A stretch of 64,000 nucleotides of DNA from an uncultured Pelagibacteraceae bacterium (lineage in GTDB: Bacteria > Pseudomonadota > Alphaproteobacteria > Pelagibacterales > Pelagibacteraceae): the NCBI GenBank assembly GCA_902622245.1, contig CACNPC010000005.1, forward strand, positions 47,672 through 111,671. Direction: 5' to 3'. How positions within the stretch are numbered: position 1 is the stretch's first letter; each line of letters starts with the position of its first letter. Of this stretch, positions 10,553 to 21,011 are shown one piece after another. The notes beneath the pieces were generated by a model. It was not told the DNA's origin. It was given only the letters and a program-made list of their open reading frames with translations, and did not search any database. The position numbers were made by a program, and so were the translations under genes.

Positions 10553-12391
10553 TTAGTGTTGCTTACCAAGTATTGTCTTACCTGATGGAACACGAACTTC
10601 GTCTACCATTTGCTGTGTAGCTTTATCTGGTTCTTCAGTCATTAAACTTACTACAACCATTACAACCAAACAGACCGACGCTCCGATTATACCAAAACGT
10701 AAATGGTCAATACCTAACCAAGGTGCATTACCCATAAACTTAGGATACACATAAATTAGATAAGCTGTTCCTGATGCAAGACCTGCTATCATACCTGCTA
10801 TTGCTCCTTGCCTTGTTGCTCTCTTCCACCATACACCAAGTATTAATGGGAAGAACAATCCTGACATCGCAAAGTCAAATGCCCAAGCAACTGCTCCAAG
10901 GATACTAGTGATCCTCATCGATGCAATGTATGCTCCAGCGGCACCAATAACTATTAGAAGTGCTCTAGCAACTAACAATCTCTTTCTTACATCCGCTTTT
11001 GGATCAATGATTTTGTAATAGATATCATGTGATAAAGCGTTTGCGATAGCAAGAATTAGACCATCAGCAGTTGACATCGCAGCAGCCATTCCTCCTGCAG
11101 CAACTAGTCCAGAGATTACGTATGGTAATCCAGCAACTTCAGGAGTTGCTAGTACAACTACGTCACCTCTCATAAACCATTCATTTAACTGAAGAATACC
11201 ATCTCCATTAAAGTCTGCTATGAAGGCTTGTTTTACATTAATCCAAGCATTTACCCACTCAATTTGCATAATTTCAGCAATTGGTTTTCCAATAATACCT
11301 GTTGGTAAGTTTGGATCTATTAGTGAGATTTTGGATAATGTTGCAAGCATTGGCGCTGAAGTATAAAGCAATGCAATAAAGAATAGTGACCATGCCACTG
11401 ATTTTCTTGCAGCTTTAACACTTGGAGTAGTGAAGTATCTCATTAAAATGTGTGGTAAAGAAGCTGTTCCTACCATCATACATAATGCTAATGAAATAAA
11501 CTTCCATGCAGCCATTCCACCTTCTGGCACACCTGCGTGTGATACAGCGATAGATTTTAGACCACCTGGTACACCTGCAGCTTTTATATCTGCAGCAGCA
11601 TTTTTAACTAATCCAAATTGCGATTCAAGTGCACCTAATCTAGCCACTTCCTCACCTAACATAAAGTGTGGAAAGAAACCAAATCCAGATTTGTTACTAA
11701 TCCAGAATACTGGAATTAGATAAGCAATAATCAATACTATGTATTGTGCAACCTGTGTCCAAGTTACCGCTCTCATTCCGCCCAGCATTGAACAAAGTAA
11801 AATACTTACTAGTCCAACCCAAACTCCTAATTCAAATGGAATACTTAGTGCTCTAGATGCAATTGTTCCTGTTGCGTTAATTTGAGCTGTTACATATGTG
11901 AAAGATGCCAATGTTAAAACAACTACAGCACAGAACCTTGCAAAGTTTCCGCCGTATCTTGTTCCAATGAAATCTGGCACAGTATAACATCCAAATTTTC
12001 TTAAGTATGGTGCTAAAAGTGATGATACTAAAACGTAACCCCCAGTCCATCCGACTAAGAAAGCCATATAAGTATAACCACCAAAGTAAATACCACCAGC
12101 CATTGCAACGAATGATGCACCTGACATCCAGTCAGCTGCAGTTGCCATTCCGTTAAAGACTGTTGGCACCTGTCTTCCAGCAACATAATAAGCGTCGACT
12201 TGTACAGTTCTAGATAGATATCCAATTATGGCATATATGCAGACTGTAAAGGCGACAAACAAAATACCAATTGTTTTAGCGGTCATACCTGCTTGCTCTG
12301 CTATTGCCATCAAAATGATGAATATGAAGAAGCCCCCAGTATATGTCCCGTAAATTTTTGGTAGGTTGTCAATAAAATTGCCTTTAAACAT
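10553..12391 (-). CDS. Sodium:solute symporter family (SSS; acetate/lactate-type cation symporter)
   Basis: Multi-TM; GRQVPTVFNGMATAADWMSGASFVAMAGGIYFGGY, STADGLILAIANALSHDIYYK. Paired with DUF4212 gene. Confidence 0.9.
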   Translation of the reverse strand: MFKGNFIDNLPKIYGTYTGGFFIFIILMAIAEQAGMTAKTIGILFVAFTVCIYAIIGYLSRTVQVDAYYVAGRQVPTVFNGMATAADWMSGASFVAMAGGIYFGGYTYMAFLVGWTGGYVLVSSLLAPYLRKFGCYTVPDFIGTRYGGNFARFCAVVVLTLASFTYVTAQINATGTIASRALSIPFELGVWVGLVSILLCSMLGGMRAVTWTQVAQYIVLIIAYLIPVFWISNKSGFGFFPHFMLGEEVARLGALESQFGLVKNAAADIKAAGVPGGLKSIAVSHAGVPEGGMAAWKFISLALCMMVGTASLPHILMRYFTTPSVKAARKSVAWSLFFIALLYTSAPMLATLSKISLIDPNLPTGIIGKPIAEIMQIEWVNAWINVKQAFIADFNGDGILQLNEWFMRGDVVVLATPEVAGLPYVISGLVAAGGMAAAMSTADGLILAIANALSHDIYYKIIDPKADVRKRLLVARALLIVIGAAGAYIASMRITSILGAVAWAFDFAMSGLFFPLILGVWWKRATRQGAIAGMIAGLASGTAYLIYVYPKFMGNAPWLGIDHLRFGIIGASVCLVVMVVVSLMTEEPDKATQQMVDEVRVPSGKTILGKQH

Positions 12392-12648
12392 TAATCATCC
12401 TCCTTTTCGGTAAAACCAAACTCTTCATCGATTTTTTCCTGTCTATTTGCAAACCAAAAAATTAGGACCACAAATGCAATGATGGAACCTTGCGCACACA
12501 TGTAATACGCTAATGGATATCCCATAAAACTTGAAGTGTTTAGGTCAGAACCAAACATGAAGATCAGATAACCGAAAACAAACCAAATAATTAATGTAAT
12601 AATCATTAATCCTTTGGTTTTTTCCCAGTGCTTTTCTTTGTTTGACAT
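12391..12648 (-). CDS. DUF4212-type small subunit of SSS symporter
   Basis: 85 aa, two TM segments, immediately upstream of and abutting the symporter gene. Confidence 0.8.
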   Translation of the reverse strand: MSNKEKHWEKTKGLMIITLIIWFVFGYLIFMFGSDLNTSSFMGYPLAYYMCAQGSIIAFVVLIFWFANRQEKIDEEFGFTEKEDD

Positions 12649-12759
12649 TATTTTAATCCTCCCTATAGGTTAAAGATATAATTCATACTCATTTAAAGTG
12701 ATATTTAAAGGGTAAAAAATGGCATATATTTATAGTAAAAGTTGTAATATCGGTTCTAA

Positions 12760-13389
12760 ATGGGCATCAAATACAAATTAAAGCTCAAAGATTTAAAATT
12801 TGAGTATTTAAAGGAATATTTCATTCCATTCTTAAAATATTTTAAAAAAACAAAAAAAATTGAAAACTATTCTGACTTAAAAGAATTTATCCAAAAAAAA
12901 TCTGCATGGGTAAGTCAAGTAACTCTTTATGGATATCTGAAAACTAGAATGGGGGCAAAATATGTATTGATGTTTGAAGATGAAATATTTTTAGGTTCGA
13001 TTAACAAAGCTAAATGGAATATTTATTCAACTGCATTACAGGATTTAACTTTTTATACAATCTCTTTTTTAAAAAATATCAGAAATCAACATGATACTGA
13101 AAAAGCAAATGAAATTTATTTTGAAATTTTGGATAATGAACTTCAGAAAAATGAAATGCCAAAGGAAATATATGAAAATGCAAAAAAAAATTTTCTTGAA
13201 AGATATGAAAAAATTAATTGGAATGAATATCATGAGTCATTACCATTTAATACCAGCGCGCTATCATTATATGAATGGTCCCCAATCGCTGAAGAATTAA
13301 AATCTTTAGACAAAAAAATAGTTTTGAATTCTATGATACTGAAATGGGATAATGTTAAAAAGGAATTTATAGAATTAATAAATTTTTAG
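12760..13389 (+). CDS. Conserved hypothetical protein
   Basis: 209-aa ORF with coherent composition; no motif recognised. Confidence 0.6.
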   Translation: MGIKYKLKLKDLKFEYLKEYFIPFLKYFKKTKKIENYSDLKEFIQKKSAWVSQVTLYGYLKTRMGAKYVLMFEDEIFLGSINKAKWNIYSTALQDLTFYTISFLKNIRNQHDTEKANEIYFEILDNELQKNEMPKEIYENAKKNFLERYEKINWNEYHESLPFNTSALSLYEWSPIAEELKSLDKKIVLNSMILKWDNVKKEFIELINF

Positions 13390-15407
13390 GTATTTTTTCT
13401 ATTTTCAACTAAACTTTTTACAACACTTGGATCTGCCAAAGTTGTTGTATCACCTAATTGATCATGTTCATTTGCTGCAATTTTTCTTAGAATTCTTCTC
13501 ATAATCTTACCAGATCTAGTCTTTGGAAGCCCAGGTGAAAATTGTATTAAATCTGGTGTAGCTATTGGACCAATTTGTTTCCTAACCCACAGCTTTAAAT
13601 CTCTCTCCAAATCTAAAGTTGATTTTTCACCTACATTTAAAGTGACATAACAATATAAACCATTACCTTTAATATCATGCGGATATCCAACGACTGCAGC
13701 CTCTGCAACTTTTGGATGAGCTACAAAGGCACTTTCTATTTCGGCAGTTCCAAGATTATGTCCTGAAACAATAATTACATCATCAACTCTTCCTGTAATC
13801 CAGTAATATCCATCTTTATCTCTTCTACATCCATCTCCTGTAAAATATTTTCCATCAAATTGAGAAAAATAAGTATCAATAAATCTTTGATGATCACCAT
13901 AAACCGTCCGCATCTGACCAGGCCAAGATTGTGCTATACACAAACGACCTTCAGCTTCTCCTTTTAAAACTTTTCCTTCTTTATTCATTATTACTGGTTT
14001 AATCCCATAAAATGGTTTTGTTGCTGAACCTGGTTTTAAATTTATAGCACCTGTTTGTGGACTAATTAATATTCCACCAGTTTCAGTTTGCCACCAAGTA
14101 TCAACAATCGGACAATTAGAATCTCCAACAGTTTTATAATACCACTCCCATGCTTCAGGATTGATCGGCTCACCTACGGTTCCTAACAATTTCAACGATT
14201 TTCTTGATGTTTTCTTAACGGGTTTATCACCTTCTCTCATTAAAGCTCTTATTGCTGTTGGGGCAGTATAAAAAATATTCACTTTATACTTATCAACGAT
14301 TTGCCACCATCTTGAACTATCAGGATAAGTTGGAATTCCTTCAAACATTATTGTTGTTGCACCATTTGATAGTGGACCATAAATAATATAACTATGACCA
14401 GTTACCCAACCAATGTCAGCTGTACACCAATATATATCTTTAGGTTTATAATTGAATATATATTGATGGGTCATTGAAGCATAAACCATGTAACCACCCG
14501 TCGTGTGCATTACACCTTTTGGTTTACCAGTTGATCCCGATGTATATAAAATAAATAAAGGATCTTCTGCATTCATTTCTTCAGGTTCACATTTATTCGA
14601 AACTTTTTTTGTTAACTCGTGATACCAAACGTCTCTTCGTTCATCCCAATTAATTCTATTACCTGTTCTTTTGACAACTACACATTTTTTTACATTTGGA
14701 CAATTTACTAAAGCCTCGTCAGCAATTGATTTTAGAGGTATTATTTTTCCACCTCTTACTCCTTCGTCAGCTGTAATTAAATAATCAGACTCACAATCAT
14801 TTATTCTTCCAGAAATACTATCAGGGGAAAAGCCTCCAAAAATTATTGAATGCACCGCTCCTATTCTCGCACAAGCTAACATAGTGTATGCTAATTCAGG
14901 TATCATGGTAAGGTAAATTGTAACTCGGTCTCCTTTTTTAACTCCCAATTCTTTAAGTCCATTTGCAGCTTTTGAAACTTCTTTGTGCAATTCCTTATAA
15001 GAAATTTTCTTTTGAACTTTTGGATCATCACCAACCCATATAATTGCAGTTTTGTCTTTATTTTTTTTTAAGTGTCTATCAATACAATTTGCTGAAGCAT
15101 TAAGAGTACCATCATAAAACCATTTTATTTTAACATCTGATTTACTATATTTGACATCTTTAATTTTTGTATATGGTTTTATCCAATTAATTCTTTTTCC
15201 TTCTTTTTTCCAGAAACCATCATTATCTTTTATTGAAGCTTTATATTTTTTTTCGTACTGAGATTTATTTACTAGAGCTTTGCTAATCCAGTCTTTCTTT
15301 GTTCTATATATAAGCTCTTTTTCTTGCTTTGGCGCAAAAGACTTTACTTTAGATTTCTTTTTAGTGATTACTTTTTTCTTTTTTTTTTTAGTTTTTTTTT
15401 TTGGCAT
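13386..15407 (-). CDS. acs: Acetyl-CoA synthetase
   Basis: [57 protein letters not shown]. Confidence 0.96.
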   Translation of the reverse strand: MPKKKTKKKKKKVITKKKSKVKSFAPKQEKELIYRTKKDWISKALVNKSQYEKKYKASIKDNDGFWKKEGKRINWIKPYTKIKDVKYSKSDVKIKWFYDGTLNASANCIDRHLKKNKDKTAIIWVGDDPKVQKKISYKELHKEVSKAANGLKELGVKKGDRVTIYLTMIPELAYTMLACARIGAVHSIIFGGFSPDSISGRINDCESDYLITADEGVRGGKIIPLKSIADEALVNCPNVKKCVVVKRTGNRINWDERRDVWYHELTKKVSNKCEPEEMNAEDPLFILYTSGSTGKPKGVMHTTGGYMVYASMTHQYIFNYKPKDIYWCTADIGWVTGHSYIIYGPLSNGATTIMFEGIPTYPDSSRWWQIVDKYKVNIFYTAPTAIRALMREGDKPVKKTSRKSLKLLGTVGEPINPEAWEWYYKTVGDSNCPIVDTWWQTETGGILISPQTGAINLKPGSATKPFYGIKPVIMNKEGKVLKGEAEGRLCIAQSWPGQMRTVYGDHQRFIDTYFSQFDGKYFTGDGCRRDKDGYYWITGRVDDVIIVSGHNLGTAEIESAFVAHPKVAEAAVVGYPHDIKGNGLYCYVTLNVGEKSTLDLERDLKLWVRKQIGPIATPDLIQFSPGLPKTRSGKIMRRILRKIAANEHDQLGDTTTLADPSVVKSLVENRKNT

Positions 15408-15421
15408 TGGTTATAAATTTT

Positions 15422-15838
15422 TTAGATACTACCCATCTTCAAAATAATTTTCCAGCATTTAGTGTCAATTGGCATGACAGACAGTCTACTTTGTTTTATT
15501 AATGCAATATCTTTTAAATCTTTATTTTTTTTGATGTTTTCAAGAGAAACAGGTGTTTTTAGTTTACTTTTATACTTAACTTTTACTGCTACAAATCGCT
15601 TATCTTTATCTGTTGGGTCTATAAATGCTGTTTTAATTACTTCAACAATTCCAACGATCTCTTTACCAATATTTGAATGGTAAAAAAAACAAAGGTCACC
15701 TATTTTCATTTTTTTTAAATTATTAGCTGCTTGATAATTTCTAACCCCATCCCAATCTACTCCTTTATCACCGGCCTGAATTTGTTGATCTATTGACCAG
15801 ACATTGGGTTCAGATTTAAGTAAAAAATATGACTTCAT
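15422..15838 (-). CDS. EVE domain-containing protein
   Basis: YFLLKSEPNVWSIDQQ...WDGVRNYQAANNLKKMKIGDLCFFYHSN. Confidence 0.93.
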   Translation of the reverse strand: MKSYFLLKSEPNVWSIDQQIQAGDKGVDWDGVRNYQAANNLKKMKIGDLCFFYHSNIGKEIVGIVEVIKTAFIDPTDKDKRFVAVKVKYKSKLKTPVSLENIKKNKDLKDIALIKQSRLSVMPIDTKCWKIILKMGSI

Positions 15839-15852
15839 TATATTTCTAATTT

Positions 15853-17688
15853 TTAATCAAGTGTAAATTTTTCTTTGTAATTTAATTTTAGTTTTTTATT
15901 TTGTTTTTTTTTATCTAATATAAAATTACCTAATATTAAATAATCAAGCTCTGTTCCCATAAAACATCTAAATGCATCAGTTGGACTATTCACTATGGGT
16001 TCGCCTCTTACATTAAATGATGTATTGATAATTACTGGACAACCTGTTTTTTCTTTAAATTTAAAAATTAAATCATAGTAATGTTTGTTTTTTAATTTGC
16101 TTACTGTTTGTATCCTTGCTGAGTAATCTACATGCGTAACAGCTGGAATCTCTGACCTTTTTACATTTAATTTCTCTATTCCAAAAAGATTTTCTTCGTT
16201 TTTACTAATATTTATTTTTCTTTTTGTATTTATATCAGCAACTAAAAGCATGTATGGACTTTCCGTGCTCATATCAAACCATTCATTTAAATCTTCTATT
16301 AAAACCGATGGAGCAAATGGCCTAAAACTCTCTCGATACTTTATTTTTAAATTTAAATTTTTTTGCATTTTATCAGATCTAGGATCTGCAAGGATTGACC
16401 TATTGCCCAAAGATCTCGGTCCAAATTCCATTCTTCCTTGAAACCAACCTATAATTTTTTCATTTGATAAGTAAGTTGCTGTCTTATCAATCAGATTTTC
16501 ATAATCAAATTTTTCATAGTTAGCACCAATAGATTTAAGTTCGTATTCAATTTGTTCTTGACTAAACTCAGCACCCAAATATGAACCGTTCATATCATCA
16601 TTTTGATTTACTAATCTTTCTTTACCATTTTCTATATGCCATAAGGCTAAAGCTGCACCCAATGATCCTCCAGCATCCCCAGCAGCAGGTTGTATCCAAA
16701 TTTTATCAAATATTTTTTCCTTAAGAATTTTTCCATTCGCAACACAATTTAATGCAACACCGCCAGCAAGACACAAATTTGGAATACCAAATTCTTTACG
16801 AATTGATCTAGCCAGTTTAATCATAATTTCTTCCGTAACTTTTTGTATTGATGATGCAATATCCATATGAAACTGTGTTATTTGTTCATTATCTGAATTG
16901 CGTACTTTCTGACCAAATAATTCATTAAATTTATTACTAGTCATTGTAAGGCCTGTCGCATAATTAAAATAAGTTTGATCAAGTCTAAAAGTTCCATCTT
17001 CTTTTATATCAATTAATTTTTTTACTTTATCTTCATAGATAGGCCTTCCATAAGGTGCTAATCCCATTAATTTATATTCACCACTATTTACCTTAAAACC
17101 TAAATAATAAGTAAATGCAGAATAAAGCAATCCAAGAGAATGTGGAAAATGAATCTCTTTTTTTATTTCTAAATAATTTTCTTTTCCAACAGCAACAGTT
17201 GTTGTTGGCCATTCTCCAACACCATCAGCTGTTAATATAACTGCTTCATGAAAAGGTGAGGGAAAAAAAGCACTTGCAGCATGACTTAGATGATGGTCTG
17301 AAAAAAAAATGTTATCATCACTTTTGAAATTTTTGTCATTTTCCTTAAGTTTTTCAAACAAAAACTTTTTTTGAAAAAGTTTTTCTTTTATCCAAATAGG
17401 CATAGCTTTTGCAAAAGAAGCAAATCCTCTAGGCGCAAAGGCTACGTAAGTCTCTAATAATCTTTCAAATTTTAAAAAAGGCTTTTCAAAAAAAACAATT
17501 TGATCCACCTCGCTAACTTTTAAATTTGCATATTCTAAAACAAATTTAATTGCATTATAAGGGTAACTAGGGTCATGTTTTTTTCGTGTAAATCTTTCTT
17601 CTTGAACTGCTGCTATGATTTTTCCGTCTTTAAGTATACAAGCAGCACTATCATGGTAAAATGCGGATATTCCTAGTATTGATTTCAC
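15853..17688 (-). CDS. Carbamoyltransferase (NodU/CmcH family)
   Basis: ILGISAFYHDSAACIL, AAVQEERFTRKKHD, LAGGVALNCVANGKI, WFQGRMEFGPRSLGNRSILADPR, INTSFNVRGEPIV. Confidence 0.95.
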   Translation of the reverse strand: MKSILGISAFYHDSAACILKDGKIIAAVQEERFTRKKHDPSYPYNAIKFVLEYANLKVSEVDQIVFFEKPFLKFERLLETYVAFAPRGFASFAKAMPIWIKEKLFQKKFLFEKLKENDKNFKSDDNIFFSDHHLSHAASAFFPSPFHEAVILTADGVGEWPTTTVAVGKENYLEIKKEIHFPHSLGLLYSAFTYYLGFKVNSGEYKLMGLAPYGRPIYEDKVKKLIDIKEDGTFRLDQTYFNYATGLTMTSNKFNELFGQKVRNSDNEQITQFHMDIASSIQKVTEEIMIKLARSIRKEFGIPNLCLAGGVALNCVANGKILKEKIFDKIWIQPAAGDAGGSLGAALALWHIENGKERLVNQNDDMNGSYLGAEFSQEQIEYELKSIGANYEKFDYENLIDKTATYLSNEKIIGWFQGRMEFGPRSLGNRSILADPRSDKMQKNLNLKIKYRESFRPFAPSVLIEDLNEWFDMSTESPYMLLVADINTKRKINISKNEENLFGIEKLNVKRSEIPAVTHVDYSARIQTVSKLKNKHYYDLIFKFKEKTGCPVIINTSFNVRGEPIVNSPTDAFRCFMGTELDYLILGNFILDKKKQNKKLKLNYKEKFTLD

Positions 17689-17689
17689 T

Positions 17690-17839
17690 TTAAAATATTG
17701 TGTAAATAAAAGGAGCTACAGCCGAGCCTTGAGTTAAAACGATCAATCCTCCGAATAGAATAAGAACAAATATAATTGGAACAAGCCAATATTTTTTTCT
17801 AACTTTCATAAATTCCCAAAATTCTTTTAAAAAACTCAT
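17690..17839 (-). CDS. DUF5989 family small membrane protein (49 aa, below ORF-track cutoff)
   Basis: Translated by hand: MSFLKEFWEFMKVRKKYWLVPIIFVLILFGGLIVLTQGSAVAPFIYTIF*. One base separates its stop from the carbamoyltransferase start. Confidence 0.85.
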   Translation of the reverse strand: MSFLKEFWEFMKVRKKYWLVPIIFVLILFGGLIVLTQGSAVAPFIYTIF

Positions 17840-17840
17840 T

Positions 17841-18230
17841 TTAAAATTGATTTTTCATTTTGCTTTTTGGACCTTCCTTTTTAATCCAATAAGATTTATC
17901 AGAATTAAATTTAAGATTTAACAAATCTTTCTTTAAAAACTTCATAATAATTCCAATTGGTGTCACAACTAAAAAAAAAATTATACTCATAATTACAGGT
18001 GAAATAAATTTACCTATAAGCAATCCAAAATTTATCCATAATTTATTAAATGGTGTCAGAATTTTAGAATTTGATAGACCCAATATTAAAAAAATTAATG
18101 AAATTAGCAATGACCATAATCTTATATTTTCATTATTTAATAATGGATAAAATGAAATAATTAAAAAAAAAACAAAAAAAACTAATCCAAAATTTTTATT
18201 TGATGGAATTTTGATTTTTTCAGAATTCAT
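17841..18230 (-). CDS. SxtJ-like small membrane protein
   Basis: 129 aa, several TM segments, FNKLWINFGLLIGKFISPVIMSIIFFLVVTPIGIIMK; next to DUF5989 and carbamoyltransferase. Confidence 0.75.
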   Translation of the reverse strand: MNSEKIKIPSNKNFGLVFFVFFLIISFYPLLNNENIRLWSLLISLIFLILGLSNSKILTPFNKLWINFGLLIGKFISPVIMSIIFFLVVTPIGIIMKFLKKDLLNLKFNSDKSYWIKKEGPKSKMKNQF

Positions 18231-18262
18231 AAATACTATTTATCTCCTAAACTTTATATAAA

Positions 18263-19339
18263 TCAATCAAATACAACTCCTGCGCCTTTTAAAAATTTAG
18301 CATTTTTATCGAGTGGAAGCCTAGGACTTACGGGTAAGTCTAATCTATCAAATTGATTGACTTTCAGTTTTTCTAAACCTACCATTGCTATCATCGCTGC
18401 ATTGTCACCACATAAACTTAGTTCAGGAAAAATAGGATTAAAGTTATTTTCTTTGCTAACTTTAAAAATTTTATTTCTTATCCCCTTATTTGCCGCAACA
18501 CCTCCAGCAACAACAAAATTATTATTATTTGTGGAAATTATCTCTTTAAATTCTTTAAAAGCTTTTTTTGTTTTAATATATATAATTTCTTCTATAGTTT
18601 TTTGAAATGAAGCAGCGAGATCAAACTTTTCTTGTTCATTTTTTATTGTTCTTGTAATTCTCAAAATCGCAGTTTTTAAACCTGCAAACGATAAATTACA
18701 TCCACCTTTATTAATAATTGGTTTGGGAAGATCAAATTTATTTGGATTACCTTTTTCAGCAAATTTTTCTAGCTTTGGTCCACCAGGAAATTCTATTCCT
18801 AAAAGTTTCGCAGTTTTATCAAATGCTTCTCCCAAAGCATCGTCAATTGTAGTCCCTAATCTTTTATAACTACCTAATCCATTAACACTTAAAAACTGAC
18901 TATGTCCTCCCGAAATTAACAGTAGTAAATAAGGATAACTAATATTAGTATGGAGCTTTGGACTTAGAGCATGACCCTCAAGATGATTAACACCAATAAA
19001 TGGAATATTTAAAGATGATGCCAATGATTTTCCAAAATTTAAACCAACACTAAGACAAATTGTTAAACCAGGTCCAGATGTTGTGGCAACAGCGGATATT
19101 TTATCAAGTGTTAAACCGCTCTCATCCAAAGCTTTTTTTGCAATTAAATTAATTTTTTCAACATGTGACCTTGCTGCTAATTCTGGAACAACTCCACCGA
19201 ATTCTTTATGAATATCAAATTGACTTGAAACTATATTTGATAAAATTTTTGGTATACCACTTTCGTTATCTTGAATAATCGAAATCGCTGTTTCATCACA
19301 ACTTGTCTCAATTCCTAATATTATTTGGCTTTTATTCAT
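18263..19339 (-). CDS. tsaD: tRNA N6-adenosine threonylcarbamoyltransferase TsaD
   Basis: LGIETSCDETAISI, GGVVPELAARSHVEKI, LLISGGHSQFL, VVAGGVAANKGIR. Confidence 0.97.
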   Translation of the reverse strand: MNKSQIILGIETSCDETAISIIQDNESGIPKILSNIVSSQFDIHKEFGGVVPELAARSHVEKINLIAKKALDESGLTLDKISAVATTSGPGLTICLSVGLNFGKSLASSLNIPFIGVNHLEGHALSPKLHTNISYPYLLLLISGGHSQFLSVNGLGSYKRLGTTIDDALGEAFDKTAKLLGIEFPGGPKLEKFAEKGNPNKFDLPKPIINKGGCNLSFAGLKTAILRITRTIKNEQEKFDLAASFQKTIEEIIYIKTKKAFKEFKEIISTNNNNFVVAGGVAANKGIRNKIFKVSKENNFNPIFPELSLCGDNAAMIAMVGLEKLKVNQFDRLDLPVSPRLPLDKNAKFLKGAGVVFD

Positions 19340-19397
19340 AAATTATTTTTTATTATTAATACAATTAATCTATAAGAATGTAATAAAAATAACTTTT

Positions 19398-20309
19398 ATG
19401 AAAAGAGCTAATCTTGTAATTGGGACACGTGGAAGTAAGTTAGCAATGATTTACGCAGAAAATGTGAAAAAAGAACTAAAAAAATATTTTTCTAAAGAGA
19501 TCGAATTAAAAAAAATAGTAACAACAGGAGATCAAAAGCAAGAAGAGAGATTATCTGAAATAGGAGGCAAAGGATTATTTTCAAAACAAATTGAAAAAGA
19601 TTTATTAAATAAAGATATAGATATAGCAGTACATGCCTTCAAAGATATGCCTACTGAAGAAACTGAAAATCTTTTAACTAATAATTTTTTAAAAAGAAAT
19701 TCTCCTAATGAAATCTTAATAAGTAGAAATAATATAAAATTTGAAGACTTAGAGCCAAACTCAATTATTGGTACATCATCATATAGACGAGAATATCAAC
19801 TTAAGAAAAAAAGACCCAACTTAAAATATAAACTTATCAGAGGAAATGTTGATACTAGAGTTCAAAAGTTAGAAAAAGGCGAATATGATGCAATAATTCT
19901 TTCAAAAGCAGGAGTAGATGCTTTAAATTTACAACATAAAATTTCACAGGAATTCAGTGTTGATGAACTTATACCTTGTGCAGGTCAAGGAATTATAGCA
20001 ATTCAATGTAGAGAAGATGATAATGAAATTAAAAAATTACTTGAAAACATTAATGATCGAGAAACAAGAACTGTCGCAAAAGCAGAAAGAGAGGTCTTAA
20101 AAGTTCTTGAAGGAGATTGTGACACTGCAGTCGGTGTATTTGCAAAATCAAATGGTAAAAAAGTAGACCTATTGACCGAATTATTTTCTGTCGATGGAAA
20201 AAATAGATATTTCATAAAAAAAAGTCTTCAAAAAGATAATATTGAGTCTACTAGTAGAATGGTGGGAGAAGAGCTTAAATTAAAATCAAAAGGTTCTTAT
20301 AAAAATTAA
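19398..20309 (+). CDS. hemC: Hydroxymethylbilane synthase (porphobilinogen deaminase)
   Basis: IGTRGSKLAM, DIAVHAFKDMPTE, RREYQLKKKRPNLKYKLIRGNVDTRVQKL. Confidence 0.96.
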   Translation: MKRANLVIGTRGSKLAMIYAENVKKELKKYFSKEIELKKIVTTGDQKQEERLSEIGGKGLFSKQIEKDLLNKDIDIAVHAFKDMPTEETENLLTNNFLKRNSPNEILISRNNIKFEDLEPNSIIGTSSYRREYQLKKKRPNLKYKLIRGNVDTRVQKLEKGEYDAIILSKAGVDALNLQHKISQEFSVDELIPCAGQGIIAIQCREDDNEIKKLLENINDRETRTVAKAEREVLKVLEGDCDTAVGVFAKSNGKKVDLLTELFSVDGKNRYFIKKSLQKDNIESTSRMVGEELKLKSKGSYKN

Positions 20310-20310
20310 A

Positions 20311-21009
20311 ATGCATATTTTATTAACCAGACCATTAGATGATAGCAAAGAATTAATTTTAAAATTTACTTCTATGAAACATAAAGTTTCTCATTTACCT
20401 TTATTACAAATAAAAAAAATAGAAACACAAGAAATAGATTTTAGCCAATTCAAAGGCGTCATTTTCACGAGTGCTAATTCTTTAAAAAATTTAAATATTT
20501 CAAAAATAGATAAAAAAATAATTTGTTTTTGTGTTGGTCTTGCAACAGAAAGAAAGGCAAAAGAAGTAGGCTTTCAAAATATTTTCTGTGCTGAGGGTAA
20601 CGTTAATAATCTTAAAGAACTAATTTTACAAAACTTTGATCCAAAGATTGGACCAATGGCCTACATTAGTGGGGAAATTGTTTCTTATAATCTTGATAAA
20701 GATTTAATTTCAGAAAATTATGTCATAAAGAGAATTATAAATTATACTGCAATTCCCAATGAAAGTTTAAGTGATGACTTTCTAAGAGATATCAAATCTT
20801 CTGTTCCAGAAATTGTTTACATATATTCTGAAAATAGTGCGAAGACATTTTTTACGTTAATAAAAAAATATAATTTAGATAATATTTGGATGGAAACTAA
20901 CCTAATGTGTATGGGTGAAAAAGCATCTTCAGCATTGAATGACATAAAATGGAAAAAAATTTTTCTTTTTAACCCTGGTGAAGAAGAGTTTTTGCTATAT
21001 AAAATTTAA
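20311..21009 (+). CDS. hemD: Uroporphyrinogen-III synthase
   Basis: LLTRPLDDSKEL, GVIFTSANSLKNL, VYIYSENSAKTFF; directly follows hemC. Confidence 0.88.
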   Translation: MHILLTRPLDDSKELILKFTSMKHKVSHLPLLQIKKIETQEIDFSQFKGVIFTSANSLKNLNISKIDKKIICFCVGLATERKAKEVGFQNIFCAEGNVNNLKELILQNFDPKIGPMAYISGEIVSYNLDKDLISENYVIKRIINYTAIPNESLSDDFLRDIKSSVPEIVYIYSENSAKTFFTLIKKYNLDNIWMETNLMCMGEKASSALNDIKWKKIFLFNPGEEEFLLYKI

Positions 21010-21011
21010 AA

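Noticed and set aside
11430-11723. 97-aa plus-strand ORF inside the SSS symporter gene
   Set aside because: Antisense to a well-supported gene; low-complexity composition typical of a shadow frame.
13091-13300. 69-aa plus-strand ORF overlapping 12760..13389 in another frame
   Set aside because: Lysine/methionine-rich out-of-frame translation of the larger ORF.
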